Shown: one piece after another, positions 30,012 through 40,691 of the stretch | Position numbering within the stretch: position 1 is the stretch's first letter | Layout: every line of letters starts with the position of its first letter | Source: Delphinapterus leucas | Lineage: Eukaryota > Chordata > Mammalia > Artiodactyla > Monodontidae | NCBI RefSeq assembly: GCF_002288925.2 | Contig: NW_022098066.1 | Coordinates: 84,005,867 to 84,069,866 of the forward strand | Reading direction: 5' to 3' | Length of the DNA stretch: 64,000 bases | Translations under genes and position numbers: made by a program | Notes under the pieces: generated by a model | Told to the model about the DNA's origin: nothing | Database searches by the model: none | Seen by the model: the letters and a program-made list of their open reading frames with translations, nothing else

Positions 30012-31502
30012 TCAGCGCCCAGGCTCCCCTGGCCCGCCTAGACTCTGGAAGCCCCCTAGCAGGCGGATCTGCTCAGTCTGCATGGAGTGGCGCCTCACCA
30101 ACTTGCGCTTGGTCCTGGGAGAGCCTGGCGCCCCCGCCTGGGGAGGGGCGGGCAGCGAAGGCGCCCGACCTCCGGGTTGGGGGCGAATGTCAGGGATGGG
30201 AGGGTGGGGGCTGACATTGAGCGGGGGCAGGAAACCAGGCCGTGTTTGCGCGATGTGGTCCAGAAGCAACGTCCCCGAGCCCCTCCGCTCCAGCAACCCT
30301 GGACTCCGCCTCCGCCCGCTCAACGGAGACACAGCCCCAGGCAGACTCTCCTGGGACTGGCGCGGGGAGGGAACAGAGCCGGCTGGAGGGAGGGTCACCG
30401 GGGAGGCGCTGTATCTGCGGCGCTCCAGGGACGGGCGGCTGCACTCCGGCGAGTCGGGGCAAAGATTTCCGGGGATATCGAGCTCCACCGGCTCCATGCG
30501 GCTCAGTTTCTGCCTCAGCCCTGAAGGGGGACCAGGCTCCTGAGCTTCTGGCGCTGTGTTTCGGCGCGAGAGAGGACCCCCACCCGTCATTTTCTCCGCC
30601 CACGGGGGCGGGTCCTCTGGGCCTTCAGTGCTGTGACGTCTGGAAAGACGCGGTCGACCTGTCAGGGTCAGGCCGTTGAATTCGGTGGTCAGGCGCTCAA
30701 TCCCCGGCCTCACTTCGGCAGGAGGGACCGGCTGAGGAGGGGCCACTAGGCCCCAAGGCTCGGAGTTGAGCCTTTTGAGTGGTTTTGGAGGATGACGGGG
30801 TGGTTTGGGGAGTGGCTCAGAAGGGGAGGGGTCATCGGGGGGCTTAGGAAGAGGGAATTCAAATACGTCCCGCTTCTCCTCTTCTTCCTGGGCGCGAGGG
30901 GATAACAATCCCTGTCCTCCTACTCCTGCAGTCTGCAGTTGGATTTCCGACGGCGACGTGCAGACCCCCGGGCTAAGAGGAGCGGGAGCGGGGTCCTCCA
31001 CCCCCGGGGACGGTGGGGAATTGAGATACTGCCGGGTCTTCTTGGTGCCCGAGGGCGAGGTGTCGGTGGTGATGATGATGACCTCCGTGCCCTTGGCCTT
31101 ACAGGCGTCCAGCAGCGTGGCAAGGGTCTCGCGATCCCCGCGGTCCAGGGCGTGGACAAGCGCCGAGGCGCCAGCGTGATCTCGGACTGAAGGGTCTGCG
31201 CCATGGGCAAGGAGCAGGGAGGCCACCGCTGCGCCCCCGCCGCCGGCGCAAGCGTGCATAAGCGCCGTGCGCCCTAGGCGATCTGCGATGTTGGGGTCCG
31301 CGCCTTGCTCCAGAAGGTAGCGTACCATGCGCGCCTTGTTCTGGGGGTCGTCGTAGCGGGCCCGACAGGCCGCCATTAGCGCAGTCTCCCCTTGGGCATC
31401 ACCCTCATTCACGTAGGCGCCCCCCTCCAGAAGCAAACGGGCCAAGCGTAGCTTACCCTGACCCACGGCCCGAAGAAGAGCGTGGCCCTCGGTGTGCAGC
31501 AT
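30012..31502 (-). CDS. ANKRD34A: ANKRD34A, ankyrin repeat domain protein 34A; single coding exon, 496 aa
   Basis: One uninterrupted ORF of 496 codons from ATG (31502) to TGA (30012-30014), the length of human ANKRD34A. About residues 1-135 form four ankyrin-type repeats: LLRAVGQGKLRLARLLLEGG, GETALMAACRARYDDPQNK, GRTALMHACAGGGGAAVASL and GASALVHALDRGDRETLATL. The rest is a long Pro/Ser/Arg-rich, probably disordered region with repeated basic/Ser sites (RRHSTEGPED, SRRNTAPEAQE, RRYSASPV), ending LLGGFQSLGGPGEPGR. The coding exon is extremely CpG-rich. A good acceptor (TTTTTTGCAG) at 31619-31621 shows that the coding exon begins at 31618, and a non-coding first exon ends at 32169. Function is poorly known; the human gene is reported mainly from neural tissue. 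No damage is visible. Confidence 0.95.
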   Translation of the reverse strand: MLHTEGHALLRAVGQGKLRLARLLLEGGAYVNEGDAQGETALMAACRARYDDPQNKARMVRYLLEQGADPNIADRLGRTALMHACAGGGGAAVASLLLAHGADPSVRDHAGASALVHALDRGDRETLATLLDACKAKGTEVIIITTDTSPSGTKKTRQYLNSPPSPGVEDPAPAPLSPGVCTSPSEIQLQTAGVGGQGLLSPRAQEEEEKRDVFEFPLPKPPDDPSPSEPLPKPPRHPPKPLKRLNSEPWGLVAPPQPVPPAEVRPGIERLTTEFNGLTLTGRPRLSRRHSTEGPEDPPPWAEKMTGGGPLSRRNTAPEAQEPGPPSGLRQKLSRMEPVELDIPGNLCPDSPECSRPSLERRRYSASPVTLPPAGSVPSPRQSQESLPGAVSPLSGRRRSPGLLERRGSGTLLLDHIAQTRPGFLPPLNVSPHPPIPDIRPQPGGRAPSLPAPPQAGAPGSPRTKRKLVRRHSMQTEQIRLLGGFQSLGGPGEPGR

Positions 31503-32168
31503 AGCTGCCGCTGGGGCGAAAGCACCGATGGAGCCGGGACTGGGACCTGCCGAGGATGGCTAGGGGAGTGGGGGTGGTGGCTGGCAGAGGCCCGAAGGCT
31601 CAGTGGCGAAGCCAATCCCTGCAAAAAAGAGAAAGATCTTATTTATTGATTCAGGCAGGGAAACTGAGGCACTGGTGGAAGGATCGGCGTGGGGCAGGGG
31701 AGATCTCCCCGGCACTGCACACAGTCCTTCTTCTAACTCCTGCCTTGAGCCGCCCCCATCCCCCCAGCGCATGCCTGAGGAGGTGGGAAGGGTGCACCCG
31801 CACTGAAGGACGAGCGCCAGTGCAAATGCGTACGTGCACGCGCAGGGATATCCGCACCGCCACCCTCACCCCACGGCTTATCAGACCTTTCCAGCATCCC
31901 CCTTTTCTTATCCGTACTTGGAATCCCCCTTCCTAGGATGCTGAACGCCGCCCCCCCGACACACATGCACCCATACATTCACACACAGTCCCATTCCTAA
32001 CCTCTTTTAGGTTGCCACAGCCCCACAAACTGAATGGGGGGAGGGAGGCAGCTTGCGTTTGGGACCTAAAACGGGTAGGGGGAGAATTGCGGGTTTCTTT
32101 TGCCCCTGCTACATTCCCCATCACTCCTTGCTCTTTCCCCTTCCCAGGCTGTGCACCCAAATAGATAC

Positions 32169-32415
32169 CTGTAAGTCCGCAGAATCTCCTCCGGGCCAGG
32201 ACTGAGGCCAGGGCCACGGGGCAGCTGGGGTGGCGGAGCCGGGTTCCTGGTGGCCCACATGGCGTGGGGGTGGGCACCCGGATTCCCTGGGTGTCAGTAT
32301 CTGCGCCCGGGCACAGAATCCTGGTCCCTCCTCCCGGTGCGCCCCGGGCACAGCGCCGGCTCGGGAGGAGAGAAGCTGGGGGGGGGGCGGAGCTCTGCCT
32401 CTCTATTTATAGCCT
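32169..32415 (-). promoter_or_regulatory. ANKRD34A: ANKRD34A non-coding exon 1 and TATA-type promoter
   Basis: The minus strand has GGCTATAAATAG with TATAAA at about 32405-32410, inside a GC-rich context. A start near 32375-32380 is expected. The exon would end at 32169 with donor ACAG|GTATCT and splice to the acceptor at 31618. These boundaries are inferred from motif positions, not from transcript data. Confidence 0.6.
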
Positions 32416-34299
32416 AGTCTCTGAGGGTGGGGGCGTCGGGCACCAAACCGTTACCCCACTCATGCACACATAAACCCTCAAAAGCTAGAGGCTCCAATCC
32501 TGACTTCCCTTGCTTAGCCGACCTCCCCTCAGTCACAACAAACCTAAGTGTTCCTTAGGAGACTCCTCCGCGACCCAGACTGGGACCATCCTAGTTCTTC
32601 GTTGAGCTTCAGCAGATCCCCATTCTCCGAGCTTGGTGTGTTGATGCGCGCCTGTGCGCCACATCTGACCTGCCACACACAGCACATGGCACACTGTGCA
32701 GAGGGGTGGAGAGAGGCGATGGCGATCCACAGCCGGGGTCCTTACTGTGCAGAGCGAGGCAAGAGTTGTGGCTGCCTTCTCATAGTTCAAATGTCAGGGG
32801 GAGCTGGAGTCACACAGCGATACATCTTCATTCCACCTCCCCCAAAACGGACCATGTACCACAAATAAACTTGGACCTCAGCTCCCTTGTACAGACCTCT
32901 TAGATAAGTATGAAGAGGTTGGATATCTGGGATCATTTTTAGATACAGCAAGGGGCATTCCCAGTTGTCTCCTCTCCATATTCTTGGAGGGGTGGGAAGG
33001 AGAGAGATAGAAAAGGGGCAGAGAAGAGTGAACCTTGTAACACACCCTCTCTCATTGCATCTCTTTACTCTCAGTCTTGCTTAGAATCATTATTTTTCCA
33101 TCTCACTTAAAGGTCTCTGTTTGAATCGCTCCTTAAAGTCTTCTCCCTGTCTGTAGCAGTCGGTTTCTCTCACTGTCTGTCTCTGCCTCTCCTCACCATC
33201 TGCCCTGTCTCCATGGTTACCATAGCTTCCATCTGCATATTTTAGGAATGAGTTTGTGTCCAGCTGGAAGGCATCAGGGGGAGTGGGAGGGGGAGTGAGG
33301 AAAAAAGCCTAAGGATTTGGAAAACTCACCTGAGGTAATTCAGAGGCTGGAGGCCACCAGACACAAGATACAATGTTCCTGGAGAAGGGGGAGAGAGAAA
33401 TATTTGCAGGGAAGCTACCCAATTTTACCAGCTGCCATTTATTGGAAACCAACCATGTGCCAAGTACTTTACATACATTATCTCCAATCCTCACAACAAC
33501 ACTATAAAGTGGGAATTATTTTCTTGTTATAGATGAAGAAACTGAGACTTAGCAAAGTTAAGTAAGTTCTCCAAAGCCTCACAGCTCTGTTTCTGTCCTA
33601 TTGCAAAGACTTTGTGCTTGCCACTCCACCTACAGCCTTCCCAGTCCAGAGGCTTCACTCCCAGGGCCATTTTCTCTGACGTCTGGGTTATTGTTCTTAA
33701 CTAACTCCTAGATTCTATCTCTACTCTGAACTCTTTCCCTCTGTTTGTTTTTTGCGAAAGTGGGACTCCTCCTCCCACCGTGCCCCCTTTTACCAAGGGC
33801 TAGGAGGAACTGGAAGGCAGTGGGAAATGCAGGAAACACTGGATTCCTTCCCTGTCTCCTCAACTCTGGTTATCTGATTCCTAATCCTTCCTTTCCCAAA
33901 CCCTCTTTCCATCTTCTCACAGACATGGCAGCAACCCACAGGAAAATATTTTTCTAGAAAAGAAATATTCATTGGTGGTGCTGGAGGGAGGCAGTGCAGG
34001 ATTGAAGGGAAGGTTGGAGTAAAGAAGGAGAGGCCCAGTGTGAAGACAGAGTCACAAAAAGAACGACGCCTAAGAAGCAGGTTTCACAGAGGTTCATTTC
34101 TCTGTGTAAGCTCCCTCAACAGAGTCCCTCGGTGAGATGTGAGAGTCAGGTTCCCTCTGTGAACTGTCGCTAGCCAAGGGGATCCTCCATCTGAGATGAG
34201 GTGTGAAATGACTGACCCTTGGTTGATTCTGCAACTCCATCTCTCTCCTCACCCGGCTTCTCTAGCCTGAGTTCCGGCGAGCTCTCTCCCTCCCTCCAC
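32416..34299. other. ANKRD34A-POLR3GL divergent intergenic region
   Basis: About 1.9 kb between two head-to-head promoters. Contains one MIR (33425-33600) and C/T-rich DNA near 33110-33210 (repeated tctctc/ctgtct). No other gene seen. Confidence 0.5.
33425..33600 (-). mobile_element. MIR SINE
   Basis: Reads ccatgtgccaagtactttac, tatagatgaagaaactgaga, then gcctcacagctctgtttctg. It sits between the divergent ANKRD34A and POLR3GL promoters. Confidence 0.6.
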
Positions 34300-34469
34300 T
34301 CCTCAGTTTCAAGTGGGCGGACCTCCCTCCTCGGCTTCTCCAAGATTGGCCGGGAGAACTCACCAATGGGGAGCTCTGGGAGGCGGACCTAGAACGCCAA
34401 CAGCTTGAGGAAGACCAGCGAATTTCAAGTTGGCTGCGGCGTGTTTTCCGCGTGGGGGAGGGGCAGCAG
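34300..34469 (+). promoter_or_regulatory. POLR3GL: POLR3GL promoter and non-coding exon 1
   Basis: CpG-rich segment with an inverted CCAAT box (attgg, 34345-34349) and a direct one (34363-34367), followed by a donor at GCAGCAG|GTAAGG (34469/34470). It is the expected untranslated first exon of POLR3GL, about 6.2 kb upstream of the first coding exon. The gene is divergent from ANKRD34A with about 2 kb between the promoters. Confidence 0.65.
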
Positions 34470-35086
34470 GTAAGGCCCCGACTTGGTGGCTCTGACCTGG
34501 TTCCGTTCCACACCTTCCGAACTAGTTCACCAAGGCCAAGTTGCTAGATAGACAACGCTTTTCGGCAGCCTGTTGGATCAGCCCGCTTCTAGTTCCCTAC
34601 CCTTTTCCTCTGGGCTCCCATTGCTCTGTTGATTTTATGCCAGAGAACCGTAGTTTTCTTTCGCGCAAAGGGGAGATTTATTAAAGGAGACAGTGAAAGA
34701 CTCACTCTGGTACCTCTGACTCTTTGCTATGGGGTCAGCTTCCCCTAAATCTATTACTGTTAAGAGCCTGACAAACTCCTGTTATCTATCAAGACTCTGA
34801 TGAAATGTTACCTTTACCTGTAGCTTTCCTGGTTCACCTTTTTTTGCAGAATTAATTGTTCCCCAGTCTGACGATAGCATTGTAGGCATACCTCTGTTGG
34901 AGCACTTAGTGCTCAATCCCTCTTTGATGTTTCTATTCTTTTTAGAATATAAGGTTTTGTAGGGCAGGTTCTAATATTTAATACACAGTGCCCAATAAAG
35001 GTTAATTGGGTGGAATTAATTGGGGAGGAAGAATTTAAACTCCGATGTAATTAGGGAAAAATTAATAAAAGATAAAACAAAATACA

Positions 35087-35770
35087 ATACAGTATATAAT
35101 TATGACCTCTTAAATTAGTGTTTCATAATATAATTGCTCCCACAGTCCAGAGAAGGGAGAAAGCTAAGAGGACTGGGATGGTGAGGGGAGGCTTTAGGAA
35201 TCACAAAGTCTTAAGTTTGGAACAGACCTTAGAAATCATATATTCATTCATTCATTCATTTTTAAGCAAATATTTATTGAGCATCTACTATATGCCAGAC
35301 ATAATGCTAGACAATGGGGATCATAGTGAATCCTCTACTTTAGATATGCATTCTTCCTTTGATAAACCATATTTAGTAAATGGTTATCCAGCTTCAGTTT
35401 AAACTTCTTAGTAAAAGAACTTCCTATCTCACTTTGTTCTTCAATCAGTATCTAACAAATAAAACAAATACGTGGCTCAACAAAATGCAATCCACATTTC
35501 CACTGTAAAAGAGGAAGAGCTGTCCTAGTGGTAACATTCTTAAAGATAAAGAAAATCATCCCTTTTGTTTTCTGATTATAGAAGTAATATACATTTATCC
35601 TAGAAAACTTGGAAATACATAAAGGTATAAAATATCTATTATTTCATGACCGTGATATAGTGTTATTATTTTAATATGTATCCTTTCAAGTTATTTTCTG
35701 CTTGTATACATATGTATACATCTGTGTGTTTATATTACACACATAGGGCCATACAACAAGTGCAACTTTA
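35087..35770 (+). repeat. Inverted duplication, left arm (POLR3GL intron 1)
   Basis: Two adjacent blocks, 35087-35500 and 35497-35770, recur inverted further right in the same intron (37803-38228 and 38780-39061). The first block reads the same for long stretches, for example around gacaatggggatcatagtga versus gacaatggggatcatattga. By eye similarity is high, roughly 85-90 percent in the first block and somewhat lower in the second. The left part includes an L2-like piece and the right part an L1M-like piece. Confidence 0.8.
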
Positions 35771-36364
35771 TATCATGCTTCCCCCACTTTACATTATATT
35801 GTGAACATTTTCTGCCTTTAAATATTTTTTGAAATAATTATTATGTCTACATAATGGTCTAAGATGGATGTTTGATTTTTTTTTAACCATTCATTTTTTT
35901 TGTTGGACCATTTAGGTTATTTCAGAATTTGTGCTACCATGGATAGCTCTTTGATAAACATGCTTTTACTTATATCTCTGACTATATATCTGATGATTTC
36001 TTTAGGATAAGTGTTTAAAGTGGGATTACTGGGTTGAGGATATAAACTTTTAAAAGGCTGTAGATTCAAGGGGTCAAATTGCTCCCCCAAAAGACTGTGT
36101 TTATAGTCCTTCCAGTAAGGTATGAGAGTGTCCATCTCAAAAAAACCCGTGGCAGCCTGATTATTTTTTAAATCTTTGTCAATTTGATAGGTAAAGAATG
36201 GTTTTATTGGCTATTCTTTTCTTAATTGCCTATTTGCACATTTATTCTATTCATGTTCTTTGCACATTTATTCTACTGGGGTGATTTTTTTTCGTTTGGA
36301 TTTCCATGAGTTCTAATATGAGTGTTAACTCCTTGTCTTATTTATTACAAATATAGCAAACTGT

Positions 36365-36760
36365 AAATATTAGAGTGCTCCAGGCCTCAGTCCCTGGATC
36401 TCTTCTTTCCTCTCTTCACATCCACTCCTTTAGGAATCTCACCCAGTCTCATGGCTTGAAACATTTGTATACTGAGAACGCCACTAGAATGTAAGCTCCA
36501 TTTAAACTCCATGGGTGCAGGAGTTTTTTGTCCATTTTGCTCACTGATACATCCCTAGCACTTAGAACAGTGCCTGGCACTTAATAAGAACTCAGTAAGT
36601 ATTCATTGAATGAATTTAGATGGTTTTTAAATTATTATTATTCCCATTTTACAAATAAGGAAACAGGTTTACAGTTATTAAATAAATTGCTGAAGGTTGT
36701 ATAGCTAGAAAATGACTGAACTGGGATTCAAATCCATGTTCTTAACTACTACATGTACTG
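36365..36760. mobile_element. L2 3' end (plus) followed by MIR (minus)
   Basis: 36365-36620 ends acagtgcctggcacttaata then tattcattgaatgaattta (L2, plus). 36625-36760 reads ccattttacaaataaggaaa and gctgaaggttgtatagctag (MIR, minus). POLR3GL intron 1. Confidence 0.6.
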
Positions 36761-37802
36761 CCTTTCTTAAATTTGATGTAATTGTTTTTCTGTATGTTCT
36801 GTTGAAACCTGCTTCATAGTAACTTCTACCACATCACACAGTTATGCTTAATTGGGAATGAGTATAATGTATATGAGATGTTGTTGTTTGCAGGGGAAGG
36901 AGAGTACAGGGGTCAACACTAGGGAGGGTTGATGTTTATGGAGGAGCAGTCTGGGACCAGGTTATGGGAAACCTTAAACATCTTCAAGAATTTAGACTCA
37001 ATCACAATCTTAAATAGAAGAGACTCATTGTAGATTCCTGAGCTGAGTGGGGTACAGATAGTTTACAGTTTCCCAACCAGTTTAGTGCCTTAATTAACTA
37101 AAGTTTTGTCTTCTTTTTACCCCACATCCTTGAGGGTCACTTGGTTAGTATGTGGAAATGGAGTTAGATTTGTCTAACCTGAAAGCTCATGGCCTTTTCT
37201 TAACTCCTCACTGCTTTGCAGTCAAAACAGCTCCTGTGTCCACTGCTAGAACTGTATCTATCAGGTGGAAAGACATCTAAGCTGTCTACTTAGAGTGTCT
37301 TTTCCCTTGAAAGGGCCTGAAGACATGGTGGCAAATTCTTTCTACTTCTCTAGTGTCCATAAGACATCCTCTCTCCTCTAATGTGTTCTTTAAGTCAGAT
37401 CACAGTTTAATCTATTAACTAACAGCCATCTTTTCCTGACATTTTTCTTGGCACTTGGACTTGAAACTTTCCAAATTCCTCAGGCACACATTTTCCCACC
37501 TCTCCTTCCTGCTGCATATTATTAATCTCATCTACTATGCTGTTTTACTATATTTTTAATTTTTTAATGAATATTTTTCTCTTATTACAAAAGCAGCACC
37601 TATTCAGTACAGGAAAAAAAACCCATAAAATACACATCATCAAAAAACCCCCAAAACCCATCACCTCCAATTAACCAATGTTAATTTTTGCTGTATATCC
37701 TTCAAGAACAACTTTTAATTCATATATCTGGGTGGGTGTATGTGTTTGACAAAACAGATTACCTGGTACATATTTTAAAATCTTTTCTTCCCCTAACTAA
37801 TC

Positions 37803-38228
37803 TTTAGTGGAGTGCATTTTGTTGAGCCATGTATTTCTTGTTTTATTTGTTGAATATTGATTGAAGAACAAATATCCAAAAATGGAATGACCTGCAAAGT
37901 GAGAGAGGGAGTTCTCTTACTAAAAAGTTTAAATTGAAGGTGGATAACAATTTACTAAATATGGTTTTTCAAAGGAGGGATGCAGGTCTAAAGTAGAGGA
38001 TTCAATATGATCCCCATTGTCTAGCATTATGTCTGGCATATGGTAGATGCTCAATAAATATTCGTTGAAAGAATGAGTGAATGAATACATGATATCTAAG
38101 GTCTGTTCCAAACTTGAGACCTTGTGATTCCTAAAGCCTCCCCTCACCATCCCAGTCCTCTTAGCTTTCCGTGGGAGGAATTATATTATGAATCACTAAT
38201 TTAAGAGATCATAATTCTATACTATATT
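37803..38228 (-). repeat. Inverted duplication, right arm, block A'
   Basis: Reverse complement of 35087-35500. It shares the apparently unique stretch containing aagctaagaggactgggatg and the adjoining L2-like sequence. A minus-oriented L1M piece follows immediately on the right. Confidence 0.8.
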
Positions 38229-38239
38229 TCTCTTGTTGC

Positions 38240-38465
38240 TCCATAGCTAACATATTTTTAGTATGTTCCCTTAATATGAAGTGATGAAAATGGCTCTTCA
38301 TCTCTGTGATCTTCCTCCCTGAAACACACAACCCCGGTCTAATCAAGAGAAAAACATCAGAAAAATTCAAACAGAGGAACATCCTATAATACACCTAACC
38401 AGTACTCCTTAAAACTGTCAGGGTAATGAAAGACAAGGAACGTCTGAGAAACTGTGAATTTTGAA
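38240..38465 (-). mobile_element. Old L1M fragment, minus
   Basis: The minus strand reads the L1M stretch around cagttttaaggagtactggt and gattagaccggggttgtg, also present in plus orientation at 39085-39200. An ancient mammalian L1 piece. Confidence 0.55.
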
Positions 38466-38474
38466 TTGCTACTC

Positions 38475-39880
38475 AAGTTTTTTGCTTTTTTTTAATTAAG
38501 AAAATTTATTTCTTAAAACAGTTTTAGATTTTCAGAAAAACTGAGCAGATAGTACCGAAAGTTTCCATATGCCCTGGCACCAGTGTCCCCTATTATTAAT
38601 GTCATATATTATTATGGTATATTTGTTACAATTAATGAACAAATATTGATACATTATAATTATTCAAGGTCCATACTTGATTTGGAGTTCCTTAGTTTTA
38701 CCTAATGCTCTTTTTCTGTTCCAGGATCCCATTCAGGATACCACATTATATTTAGTTATCATGGCCCTGTTATGTATTGAATATGTCTATACATACATAT
38801 ACTTACATGCACAAACATATATGTTTATGTATGTATACATACATAACTAAAATTGAAAGGATCCATATGCAAATACTAAAAATGATTATTACTACATCAT
38901 GGTCATGAAATAATAGGTATTTTTATATATACCTTTATGTTTTTCCAAATTTTCTAAAATAAATATATACTACTTCTATAATGAGAAAACAAAAGGAATG
39001 GTTTTCTTTGTTTTTATGAAGGTCACCGCTAGGACAGCTCTCTCTCTTTTACAATGGAAGTGTGACCTTTCCTTGTTTTTGATGACCTTGACAGTTTTGA
39101 AGAGTACTGGTCAGATATATTATAGGATGCTCCTCTGTTGGAATTTGTTGGCTTTTTTCTCCTGATTAGACTGGGGTTATCAGTTTTGGGGAAGAGGATA
39201 TCACATCATATTAAGGGTACATACTAACAATATGATTTAATTTTGTTCATGTTGAAACCTTGGTCATCTGACTGAAGTAATGCTTGTCCAGTTTCTACAC
39301 TGTAAAGTTACTCCCCCCACCTTTCCAAAATTGTTTTGGACAAAATTCCCTATACACAGGCCATACTTAAGGCGTGGGGAATTACACTCTCCCTTTTTGG
39401 GGTGGAATCTACATAATTTATTTGGAATTCTGCATGAGAAATTTGTTTTTTTCTCTACCACGTATTAATTTGTTCAAACGTTTATTTATATCAGTATGGT
39501 CTCTTGGATATTTATTTTATACTTTGGTGTTATAATCCAATACTACTTTATTGCTCAAATTGTTCACGCTTTGGCCATTGGGAGCTCTTTCAGTCGACTC
39601 TTATGCCCCTTTGACACAGCCCCATCAATGTGTGTGTTGTGGTTTTGAGCACTTTCTTACTTTCTGGCACTACAAGATGCTTCAGGCTCATCTTGTATGT
39701 TTCCTGCCCCAGTCCTAGAATCGGCCATTTCTCCAAGAAGCCCTGGTTCCTTTTATTGAAAAATGGTATTAGGAGCCAAGATCTGGGTGCTAGGTATCTT
39801 CCCTGCTACTGGGATTTCATTTCCTTCAAGTTTCATTTTCATTTGATGACTTTCTTTATCCCCCATGCTCTCTGACTGGC
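38475..39880 (+). mobile_element. Old L1M element, plus, interrupted at 38770-39063
   Basis: The left piece (38475-38770) has acagttttagattttcag and gttccaggatcccattcagg; the right piece (39063-39880) has cttgacagttttgaagagta, ggggaattacactc and ttataatccaatactacttt. Together they follow the order of a known ancient L1 family as I remember it. Non-coding remnant. Confidence 0.6.
38780..39061 (-). repeat. Inverted duplication, right arm, block B'
   Basis: Reverse complement of 35497-35770 (for example agagctgtcctagcggt versus agagctgtcctagtggt). It interrupts a plus-oriented L1M element between 38770 and 39063, so block order in this arm is permuted relative to the left arm. Confidence 0.7.
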
Positions 39881-40691
39881 TTCTCAAAAATAATGAGAAG
39901 AGGCAAAGTTCAGTTACGGTAGCAGGAGGAACTTTCAGTTCATCTCCAGTGGAATGGGCTGTCTTGGAGGAAAATGGACACCCTCTCCTTAGGAAAATGC
40001 CACCAGAAGCTGAATAACCAAAAACTTACAGAGGGTAGTACCGTACTGGGAGGGTGTTTGGGCTAGAAGACTCCATGGGTCCTTCCATTCTAAGATTCTG
40101 TGTTTCCAGGTGGTGTTTAAAAAGATCAACTTGATTGTAATGGCTCTTATCACATACATCTCCACTCCCAATCAAATGACAGTGAGACTGATGACTCATT
40201 CCTGTTCCCTCCCAGTGTCTGGCACACTACCTTTTTCATGGTAGATGCTTAATAAATGTTTTGTTGAAATGCATTGCATTAGATTGAGTTTAGGCCTGGT
40301 TGGGTTTGGAAAGTGAGGGAGAGAAAGAATTCAAAGATCATATGTAGATATGCAGATGGTGATAAACGTCAAATTAACTTAGGGGCTTAGGAAAGTTTTA
40401 TCCAAGGGTCTAGTCACTTTCCTCATTGTGCTACAGTCACACCATATTGCAATCATCTGTCCTGTTGGAACCGTGTCTCATCCATATTTTATATTTTTAG
40501 AAATACCTTGCTTGGCACTATGCCTTCTCAAAATTTGTTGAATTAAACTGGCTTTTCAGGTCTCTGGGAGAAAAGATTGAGTGTCTTGTACCTCCCTGGC
40601 TTTCTGTCTGTTCTACTGTACTTTTTCTCTGTGTTTTTGTCTTTATCAGGTTTTTCCTATTGGATGTCTGAATCCCCAGGCCCCCTCCATC

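Noticed and set aside
29977..31210. Long plus-strand and alternative minus-strand ORFs over ANKRD34A (for example 188 and 145 codons)
   Set aside because: Shadows of the very GC-rich ANKRD34A coding exon, in which stop codons are rare in every frame.
35118..35402. A 94-codon ORF whose peptide recurs, inverted, at 37929-38150 and looked like a small conserved gene pair
   Set aside because: The similarity is DNA-level and comes from the inverted duplication containing an L2-like piece; it also extends outside the ORFs.
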